The translations under genes and the position numbers were made by a program. Positions 57,602 to 64,000 of a stretch of DNA of 64,000 nt are shown piece after piece (the stretch's first letter is position 1; the number at the start of each line of letters is the position of its first letter). The DNA lies in NCBI RefSeq assembly GCF_030123245.1, contig NZ_CP126101.1:4338501-4402500 (forward strand), in the 5' to 3' direction. Below the pieces are notes generated by a model, which was not told where the DNA came from, did not search any database, and saw only the letters and a list, made by a program, of their open reading frames with translations. Source of the DNA: Lysinibacillus pakistanensis. GTDB taxonomy: Bacteria > Bacillota > Bacilli > Bacillales_A > Planococcaceae.

Positions 57602-58567
57602 TTATTTCACTGGAACCTTTACTGCTCGATCTGGTGTACCATATAGGAAATATTCATTTGGTAGTGGAGAGCCGTACCAAATAATCGCTTCATCTAACTC
57701 ATTCTCGCGCCACGTTATCGGCTTCCAATCAGGGTCGAAAATCAGATAGCCTGAATCGCCAAATAATTCAACTCGGTTGCCACCAGGCTCCATCACGTAC
57801 ATGAAATACGCTTGACTCACACCATGCTTTCCAGGTCCAGCTTCAATTTGAATACCATTTTCTACAAAAATATCAGCTGTATCCATTAGGTGCTGTGGAT
57901 AGCCGTACCAAAATGCAATATGATGGAAGCGGCCGCTATTGCCAGTTTGGTCGTTCATTAACGCTACCTCATGTACAAGCGGGCTAACACTCATCCATGC
58001 TCCGATTTCTTCATCATTGTTCAACACAATTTGTTCCCGTAACTTGAAGCCTAAATGCTCAGACATAAACTCACGGTTTTTAGCCACGTCTCTACACATT
58101 AAGTTGATATGATCTAAACGACGGGCTGGCACACCCATTAAGGGACGCTTTTGTGGACGGCTTTTTAGCAATGTTTTTTGATCTTCAGCTGGCTGGAAAT
58201 AATCTACTTCCCACAAAATTTCTTGGTTGTGGCCATCTGGTGTGGAGAATTGGTAGGCACGACCGTGACCTAAATCACCATCAATCCAACCTTTCCCATA
58301 ACCACTTTTTTCTAAAGCTACGACGCGACGCTCCAGTGCTTCTGGTGAACTTGCACGCCATGCAGAATGTCCAAGACCTGCTTCTTTCCCTTCTGTAAGC
58401 TTTAATGTGTGATGATAAAAATCTTCATAGCCTCGTAAATATACCGATTGCCCTTCACGCGCTGTAATTTGTAACCCCATATAATCTGTGAAAAACTTTA
58501 AAGATTCCTCTGGCTTTGGTGTAAAAAGCTCCACATGCGCTAATTGTGCTACATCAAAATTTGACAT
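57602..58567 (-). CDS. Catechol 2,3-dioxygenase (extradiol, type I)
   Basis: From the ATG at 58567 (RBS GGGGGAA) it has 321 residues and two vicinal-oxygen-chelate halves. Metal ligands are His153 (RLDHINLMC), His215 (FHHIAF) and Glu267 (NRVELFG). His199, His248 and Tyr257 correspond to known catalytic residues of the xylE-type enzyme. Length and sequence resemble PheB of Geobacillus. It opens catechol to 2-hydroxymuconic semialdehyde. Confidence 0.92.
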   Translation of the reverse strand: MSNFDVAQLAHVELFTPKPEESLKFFTDYMGLQITAREGQSVYLRGYEDFYHHTLKLTEGKEAGLGHSAWRASSPEALERRVVALEKSGYGKGWIDGDLGHGRAYQFSTPDGHNQEILWEVDYFQPAEDQKTLLKSRPQKRPLMGVPARRLDHINLMCRDVAKNREFMSEHLGFKLREQIVLNNDEEIGAWMSVSPLVHEVALMNDQTGNSGRFHHIAFWYGYPQHLMDTADIFVENGIQIEAGPGKHGVSQAYFMYVMEPGGNRVELFGDSGYLIFDPDWKPITWRENELDEAIIWYGSPLPNEYFLYGTPDRAVKVPVK

Positions 58568-58591
58568 CAAACATTCCCCCTAATTTTTTCA

Positions 58592-60130
58592 TTATTTATT
58601 TGTAAAATAATTTACATCATCAGGATTAACCCACGTAGGGTCTGTCCACCCCGTTAAATCGTAATCTGCCATACATTGCTCAGCAAACGCGATAAACTCA
58701 TCTGCTTTACCACTGCCTTGTGCGCCAAACAATGTTTGTAATCGAATATCTTCATGATTTCCAGCATAATTTCGTTCGTATAATTCACTACGGCCACCAA
58801 ATTCAGTACCAATCGCATCCCAAAGTAGCTTAATTGTTTTAATTTTTTCAAGTGCTTCAATACCATTAGAACCACGGTAGAGCTTATTTAATGTCGGACG
58901 GAATTCCTCGTTTAAAAAATCTCTTGCACTAGATGGCTGGACAATTAAATTCCCTGCTACAATCTGCTGAATAATGCCTTTAATCTTTGGCCAACCTTCC
59001 TGTAGAAATACGCGATATGCAAGTCCACCATTTAAATTTGGAATAACGATGCCGTTTTCTTTTTTCTCGGGATTCAATGCCATCGCATCGCTTAAAGACC
59101 AGAACATATGACGCCAAGCAATAATTTCTCCAATATGAACCTGAACACCACGGAATTGGTCAGTGCCTGCAGTCTTTAATGCCTTCAACAATACACCAAT
59201 AATAAAATCTAATTTCACCGCTAAGCGTGTGACACCTTGGAAAGTAAAGCGATTAATGAAACCGCTTTCTACAAAGAATGAAGTTGTCTTTTGCATATCT
59301 TCATAAATTAAAATATTTTCCCATGGAATAAGCGCTTGCTCAAATACAAGTACTGCATCATTTTCATCAAAACGACTACTTAGTGGATAATCAAATGGAC
59401 TACCCATAATTGCAGACGTCATTTCATACGATGCTCGACTAATAAGCTTTACACCAGGAGCATCCATTGGTGCAATAAAAACAACCGCGAATTTTTTATC
59501 TTTAATTGGTAATCCATACGTACCCACAAAATTGTAATTAGTAATAGCTGATCCTGTTGCTACCATCTTCGAACCACTAATAATCAAGCCTTTGTCTGTT
59601 TCACGCTCCACTTGGATAAAAACATCGCCCACTTCATGAACATCTTTGTGCCGATCTACAGGTGGGTTCACAATTGCATGATTAAAGAACCAATTTCGTT
59701 CTTGTGACTCTTTGTACCAACGCTTCGCATTTTCTTGAAAAGGTGAATAGTATTCAGGATTCCCACCAAGTGTTGCAAGGAAGGAAGCTTTATAGTCTGG
59801 TGTCCGCCCCATCTGCCCATATGTAAGGCGGGCCCAAGCTACAATAGCATCCCGTCCTTTCATTAAATCATCCGCGCTTCGTGCTGCACGGAAATAACTA
59901 TGGGTATAACCTCCACTACCCGTATCCGTTTCACAAGTTAAAATATCTTTGTATTTTGGGTCATGCATGGCATTATATAAACGTGAAATCGATCGAGCCG
60001 AATTCCGAAAAGCTGGGTGAGTCGTGACATCCTTTACACGTTCACCATGTAACCAAATTTCTCGACTATCCTTTAAACTTTCTAAATATTCCTGCCCTGT
60101 CAATGGCTTCGTACCTTGTTTTACAACCAT
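58592..60130 (-). CDS. HpaB-family flavin-dependent phenol hydroxylase, large component
   Basis: The 512-residue FADH2-dependent oxygenase of the HpaB/PheA group has Arg101 and Tyr104 (RLTYGQMGRTPDY) and His151 (NHAIVNPPVDR), which match substrate/flavin residues of HpaB. It hydroxylates an aromatic ring ortho to OH using reduced FAD from the partner reductase. The downstream genes handle unsubstituted catechol, so phenol is a better substrate guess than 4-hydroxyphenylacetate. RBS GGGGGGAAGGG. Confidence 0.88.
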   Translation of the reverse strand: MVVKQGTKPLTGQEYLESLKDSREIWLHGERVKDVTTHPAFRNSARSISRLYNAMHDPKYKDILTCETDTGSGGYTHSYFRAARSADDLMKGRDAIVAWARLTYGQMGRTPDYKASFLATLGGNPEYYSPFQENAKRWYKESQERNWFFNHAIVNPPVDRHKDVHEVGDVFIQVERETDKGLIISGSKMVATGSAITNYNFVGTYGLPIKDKKFAVVFIAPMDAPGVKLISRASYEMTSAIMGSPFDYPLSSRFDENDAVLVFEQALIPWENILIYEDMQKTTSFFVESGFINRFTFQGVTRLAVKLDFIIGVLLKALKTAGTDQFRGVQVHIGEIIAWRHMFWSLSDAMALNPEKKENGIVIPNLNGGLAYRVFLQEGWPKIKGIIQQIVAGNLIVQPSSARDFLNEEFRPTLNKLYRGSNGIEALEKIKTIKLLWDAIGTEFGGRSELYERNYAGNHEDIRLQTLFGAQGSGKADEFIAFAEQCMADYDLTGWTDPTWVNPDDVNYFTNK

Positions 60131-60271
60131 TCCCTTCCCCCCTACAATTATTTTTCTTGTTTGACATGTCTATTTAAATATAGTTCTTTCGGAATTTTTA
60201 GATAATTAATAAAAAGTATAGAATTCCTCCATTTTTTCTTCAAATTTGAAAGGAATATGTGCAAAAAATAG

Positions 60272-60299
60272 AAAAAAGCCAGCAAATACGCTGACTTTC
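60272..60299 (-). terminator. Terminator after the regulator gene
   Basis: AGTCAGC/GCTGGCT hairpin (minus strand) followed by six T residues. It separates the regulator transcript from the catabolic operon. Confidence 0.75.
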
Positions 60300-60300
60300 T

Positions 60301-62085
60301 CTACTTTTTATTTTCTAATGCTTTCAGTACATAATAGATTTTTAAAGCTAATTGGCATCGAAAACGCCCATCTCCTGTTCGTAAATCTTCTTGTAATAAA
60401 GATTCGATTTTTTCCATTCTATAACGAAAACCTGGAATTGAAAGACTCAAAGCCTTTGCTGTTTTATTGACATTACCGCTATTGTTTAAAAAAACCTCTA
60501 ACGTATGGGCAAGTGTTGCATTATTTTGCTCATCATATTTTATTAGCGGACCTAGCACCTCTTCATAGAAATGCAGAAGCTCCTTTGGATTTGTCGTCTT
60601 TAAAAATAGCATAATATGCTGAAAGTTTTCGTAAATAGCAGATTGTGTCTTTCCAGGTGCTGCATATTGTAGAAATTGACAAATCAGTCTAGCCTCATTG
60701 TGGCTGCTTCCAATTTCCTCTAACCTATCAGCATTTTTCCCTACACCAATTTGGAATATAGATTGCTTAAATCGTTCTTTTAATCGTTTCGTTAAAATGC
60801 TAACAAAGTCCGACATATATCCAATATCCTTTTCACAATCCTCTAGAATAAGTAAAATTTCTTGATTTTTAATGAAACACTCAATATTTAAATACTCTGT
60901 CATTAAAAAGCTATGCAAAATTTCTGGTTCCTCATACTCAGATGTGATGACAATTACACGATTGTTTTTACTCGGATCAAAATAGAAAATGCTGCGAGCC
61001 TTTTTAATGAGTGCCTCTGTGGAAGATTGTCTACTCATGACTTCATCTAAAAAATCGGACTTTTTTTGCCATTGGGACTGGGCAATTTGCATCTGTGTAT
61101 ATAAATAAATTGAGAATACCGTCACAGCGCGTTCAATAATCATTTCCTGTTCTCTCGTTAAGTCATTATGACTAAGAATCACTAAAGTCCCCAATTGTTT
61201 TTTCATCGTCATAATTTCATATTCATGTCGAAACTCCTTTTTCCTAAGTTTTCCTTCTAGATAGAGGTGCTCATCATCCTTCTGCATAAAATAATAACCA
61301 ATTGGCTTCATTAAATATCTACGCTCTATTGTTACACTACATTGCAACGCATCACTTAAAAGATGTAAGAGTTGATTTAACGTATAGCCCTCTAGCATTG
61401 CATGTGTCATTTGTTTGTGGATGGTGTCAGAATGGAGGATAGAATTATTCAATGATTTTAACTCATTATAAGTAGCGTCTAATTCATGAGCTAAGGATGT
61501 TTCTTGAAAATATCGTAATAAATCTAATTGCTCTGCTGTTGCATGCTCCTTAGTTCGAACAACAAATTTACAATAGTCATCACATTTACCACGACATTTT
61601 TCCTCAAAAACAACGACTTCTCTTGAATAAGTTTTTGCTAGAAAGCCTGCTACATAACCGATTAATGTCCAGCACACACTTTCTTCACTAAAGCCAAAAT
61701 GGCGGACATGCTCCTCCGCCTCGTAAGAATGGAACCATTTGCCTTCCATTTCAAATTTATCATCGCTTATTTCCAGTACATCAATTTCTACACTGACAAC
61801 ACCCTCTAAAGTATGGATTGCAGCGCCAGCTTTTATTAACTCTTTTAACTCTTTCCAATTGTACATTTTCTCAATAGAGTCACCAGCACTATAGCCGCAT
61901 GCCCATCCATAGCGTAATAAAAAGCCCTTTGCTCGCTCCATATTCAACGTTTGAATAATATCACGCCTAAAAAAACCAAGTGCCTCAGCTGATTTTAAGA
62001 TCATTCGATTCCCATTAAACTTTATAATGCCCGAACGCGGATTAATATCAATGGCATTCTCAAACACTAAACGATTTGCTTTCAC
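60301..62085 (-). CDS. Aromatic-sensing regulator: XylR_N + V4R + PucR-type HTH
   Basis: The 594-residue protein has an XylR_N-like domain (about 10-90, FRRDIIQTLNMERAKGFLLRYGWACGYSAG), a V4R domain with CWTLIGY and a Cys cluster EEKCRGKCDDYC (about 170-180) that matches the zinc site of DmpR/PoxR, a middle CdaR/GGDEF-like region, and a C-terminal PucR-type HTH (VNKTAKALSLSIPGFRYRMEKI). It has no sigma-54 AAA+ domain. GTG at 62085 is chosen because GGGGGTG lies six bases before it; a longer in-frame extension lacks an RBS. It probably activates the phenol operon just downstream. Confidence 0.85.
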   Translation of the reverse strand: MKANRLVFENAIDINPRSGIIKFNGNRMILKSAEALGFFRRDIIQTLNMERAKGFLLRYGWACGYSAGDSIEKMYNWKELKELIKAGAAIHTLEGVVSVEIDVLEISDDKFEMEGKWFHSYEAEEHVRHFGFSEESVCWTLIGYVAGFLAKTYSREVVVFEEKCRGKCDDYCKFVVRTKEHATAEQLDLLRYFQETSLAHELDATYNELKSLNNSILHSDTIHKQMTHAMLEGYTLNQLLHLLSDALQCSVTIERRYLMKPIGYYFMQKDDEHLYLEGKLRKKEFRHEYEIMTMKKQLGTLVILSHNDLTREQEMIIERAVTVFSIYLYTQMQIAQSQWQKKSDFLDEVMSRQSSTEALIKKARSIFYFDPSKNNRVIVITSEYEEPEILHSFLMTEYLNIECFIKNQEILLILEDCEKDIGYMSDFVSILTKRLKERFKQSIFQIGVGKNADRLEEIGSSHNEARLICQFLQYAAPGKTQSAIYENFQHIMLFLKTTNPKELLHFYEEVLGPLIKYDEQNNATLAHTLEVFLNNSGNVNKTAKALSLSIPGFRYRMEKIESLLQEDLRTGDGRFRCQLALKIYYVLKALENKK

Positions 62086-62262
62086 TATATACACCCCCAT
62101 AAACATGCAGTCTTTACAACGAAAAAGGCTTGTACATTTCCCCAAATCGAAATCACTAGATTGAAAGTGTTTACTTTTATTTAGTATAAATTTATTTTTT
62201 TGATAATTCAATTTATTGGAATGGGATTCTGGTAAAGTTTGAGTTTGCATTGATAGGCTTCA

Positions 62263-62303
62263 AAAAAAATGTACTGATCCTTTGAAGAATCAGTACATTT
62301 TTT
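62263..62303. terminator. Bidirectional terminator after the HAD gene
   Basis: AAAAAATGTACTGAT pairs perfectly with ATCAGTACATTTTTT, 3 bp past the HAD stop. Confidence 0.85.
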
Positions 62304-62306
62304 GAT

Positions 62307-63095
62307 TTATAGCTTATTCACAAGTTCTAAAAGTGCAGTTAGAGAATCTACCTCATAAGTTGGTGTTACAGCACCACTTAGAACATTGTTTTCACGATTA
62401 ATCCATACATTCCGCATACCCACACGTGATGAGCCTAAAATATCAGTATTTAAATTATCGCCCACCATAATGGCATCATCAGCTGTAATACCTGCCTTCT
62501 CCATAACATGCTCAAAAATGGCGGCATCTGGCTTTCCTTTGCCAAAGTCTCCAGAAATAATAATATGGTCAAAATATGGCGCTATTTCTGGTGTAATTGT
62601 CAGCTTTAAGTTCTGTAGGCTTGGAGCACCATTGGTTAATAAAATGAGCTGATATTTTCCTTTTAGCTTATCTAGCACAGTAAATGTATCCTCGTATAAA
62701 AATGGCGATACCTTACGTTCAGCCACAAATCGCTCACCAAGCTCTTCTCCTAATTGCGCATCATCAATTCCTAACGCTGCTAAGCCCTTTGTCCATGAAG
62801 CAGTACGATATTCTGGTACAATTCCCTTCATTTTTTGGAAGGAATCTGTTGGATCATCAAATGTTCCCCATAGACCTTCAAATGGATTAATACCAATTAA
62901 CACTGTATAGTCGTATGTTTCATAGCCCTCATAAAGCGAACGAGCCTCCTTTCGTACTGCTTCCTCCAACTCTGCTGGATCTACTTTATGTATAGTTGCT
63001 GCATATTGACATGTTTTTTCAAATGCTGTTTTAACCGATTTTTTATCCCACAGCAGTGTATCATCTAAATCAAAAATAATTGTATTAATTGACAT
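62307..63095 (-). CDS. HAD family hydrolase (YjjG/YfnB-like phosphatase)
   Basis: The 262-residue protein has all four HAD motifs: FDLDDTLLWD, LLTNGAP, Lys in GKGKPDAAIF, and GDNLNTDILGS. The helical cap (C1 type) lies at about 20-100. It is likely a nucleotide or sugar phosphatase in the cytoplasm; the substrate is unknown. It is monocistronic. The gap 63096-63225 holds no gene. Confidence 0.85.
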   Translation of the reverse strand: MSINTIIFDLDDTLLWDKKSVKTAFEKTCQYAATIHKVDPAELEEAVRKEARSLYEGYETYDYTVLIGINPFEGLWGTFDDPTDSFQKMKGIVPEYRTASWTKGLAALGIDDAQLGEELGERFVAERKVSPFLYEDTFTVLDKLKGKYQLILLTNGAPSLQNLKLTITPEIAPYFDHIIISGDFGKGKPDAAIFEHVMEKAGITADDAIMVGDNLNTDILGSSRVGMRNVWINRENNVLSGAVTPTYEVDSLTALLELVNKL

Positions 63096-63225
63096 TGTGT
63101 CAGCTCCTAGCTTCCTTTAATACTGCTTATTTTAGCATATTTTCAAAATATTTAGGATGGCATTTTATGTACATTGCTTCTAAAATCAACAAGCTATGCG
63201 TAACCATACACATAGCCTGTCACTA

Positions 63226-63474
63226 CTATTTATTTTTATTACGTAGGCGTTCCATTAAGCTCTTAACCTCAGTTTTTTGTTGCTCTGTTTCCTCTAGTAA
63301 AATTTCAATATGATAAATGTCGTTTATTTCTTCAATTAACACACGATCGCCCACCTGTACTGGCTTATTCATGGCGGACTGTAATATGATTAGTTGTTCC
63401 TCTTCCTCTGGGTACTTCAAGAAAACTGCATAGCCATCTTCAATACGGTCTAAGGTATATTTAGTCGAGCTCAC
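63226..63474 (-). CDS. DUF3006 protein
   Basis: About 82 residues (LDRIEDGYAVFL, VQVGDRVLIEE), a small domain typical of DUF3006 followed by a charged tail. GTG at 63474 has AAAGGGG at good distance; an ATG at 63495 precedes that RBS. It overlaps the end of the gene upstream, and DUF3006 genes are often beside such hydrolase genes. Confidence 0.75.
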   Translation of the reverse strand: MSSTKYTLDRIEDGYAVFLKYPEEEEQLIILQSAMNKPVQVGDRVLIEEINDIYHIEILLEETEQQKTEVKSLMERLRNKNK

Positions 63475-64000
63475 TAACAAGTTCCCCTTTCGCATTCTTT
63501 AATTGTGCAGCATCTCCATCATTAAGCCAAATTTGTTTCTTCGTCCACTTTAAATAATTTTGACCATCTCGCGCATTTGTTCCACTTGTCACATAAATGA
63601 TTTTACCTGGCTGTAATGTCACATTTGGAAATTTGAATACTTGATTCCCTTCTATTGAAATAAGCTGCCAATCCTTTAACGATACTGCTTCACTACCATT
63701 ATTTTTAATACCGACAATTTCATCTATTAAATCCTTACTAATAATCTCTACACTTGCGGCATTTGGATGTGTTGAGATATTGCCTCCTGACCATTCTTTT
63801 GAATGCACATCATAGTTTACCCCATCTGTAGATACGATAACCGTTCCAGCTTCTGCGGTAGCATAAATCTTACTCCCAACAGCCTGCAAACGCTCAACGA
63901 CTTCAGCATGAGGATGCCCATATTTATTTCCTTCCCCATAGCTTAAGACGGTTACTTCTGGATGCACTGCTTGAATAAATTTCTCTGAGCTACTCGTATT
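63461..64000 (-). CDS. ComEC/MBL-type hydrolase with lamin-tail domain (partial, cut by window)
   Basis: Only the C-terminal 179 residues are inside the window; the frame stays open through 64000. The first part (SSSEKFIQAVHPEVTVLS, NKYGHPHAEVVERL) is the end of a ComEC-like metallo-beta-lactamase domain. The last 100 residues (VSLKDWQLIS, FKFPNVTLQPGKIIYVTSG) form a lamin-tail domain, an extracellular or DNA-binding beta fold. It may be an exported nuclease-like hydrolase. The true start lies outside. Confidence 0.75.
   Translation of the reverse strand, partial: NTSSSEKFIQAVHPEVTVLSYGEGNKYGHPHAEVVERLQAVGSKIYATAEAGTVIVSTDGVNYDVHSKEWSGGNISTHPNAASVEIISKDLIDEIVGIKNNGSEAVSLKDWQLISIEGNQVFKFPNVTLQPGKIIYVTSGTNARDGQNYLKWTKKQIWLNDGDAAQLKNAKGELVSELD

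Noticed and set aside
58592..60130. Annotation of the oxygenase as 4-hydroxyphenylacetate 3-monooxygenase
   Set aside because: The family match allows it, but the downstream genes form the catechol lower pathway, so a phenol-type substrate fits better.
60181..60240. GGAATT...AATTCC repeat upstream of the oxygenase gene as the regulator's binding site
   Set aside because: Only the outer six bases pair well in a very AT-rich stretch, so chance is likely.

Overview
The window looks like chromosome from a low-GC, spore-forming member of the Bacillales, most likely Lysinibacillus or a close relative. The basis is AT-rich DNA, strong AGGAGG-type ribosome binding sites, many GTG/TTG starts, a YjcZ-type sporulation peptide, a collagen-like exosporium-type protein, and gene blocks that match the Bacillus subtilis yhf, yhg and yha regions gene for gene. 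The genus is an inference. No rRNA or tRNA gene was seen.

Layout. 1-6300: small c-type cytochrome, YitT protein, EAL-HDOD protein, a GntR/ABC operon with its own promoter and operator, and a DedA protein. 6560-14660: acyl-CoA ligase LcfB, a BceRSAB-type peptide-sensing operon carrying an extra 141-residue protein, lipoate ligase LplJ and YhfH. 14860-16580: a 21-bp-period repeat array split by an IS3-family element. 16670-25900: YhgE with its TetR regulator and paired operators, a four-gene operon (propeller lipoprotein, response regulator, kinase, YtkA lipoprotein), then a glycosyltransferase and a long collagen-like protein. 26100-30900: late haem synthesis genes hemE, hemH, hemY, heme monooxygenase hmoB and a 49-residue His/Trp-tailed small ORF. 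31000-44200: ecsAB, hit, trpP behind a clear TRAP-binding leader, yhaH, hpr/scoC, yhaJ-like, prsA, yhaM, yhaN, yhaO and a yhaR-like gene. 44300-51400: TrhO, a flavoprotein dehydrogenase, T-box-controlled serA, and an ECF sigma/anti-sigma pair. 51500-62100: a complete meta-cleavage operon for a phenol-like compound with a regulator that joins a DmpR/XylR-type sensor to a PucR-type DNA-binding end. 62300-64000: a HAD phosphatase, a DUF3006 protein and the cut end of a ComEC-type metallo-beta-lactamase protein.

How the genes work together. The catabolic operon should take phenol to catechol (HpaB-type oxygenase plus flavin reductase), open the ring at the 2,3 position, and turn the semialdehyde into pyruvate and acetyl-CoA by the dehydrogenase, tautomerase, decarboxylase, hydratase, aldolase and acylating dehydrogenase. 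The haem genes make and recycle haem. The glycosyltransferase probably decorates the neighbouring Thr-rich collagen-like protein.

The least explained signals are not genes. Three arrays with a 20-22 bp, mostly exactly 21 bp, period all lie between convergent genes. A dispersed structured element of about 200 bp lies just upstream of lcfB, hemE and (as a fragment) serA, each time in the same orientation to the gene.
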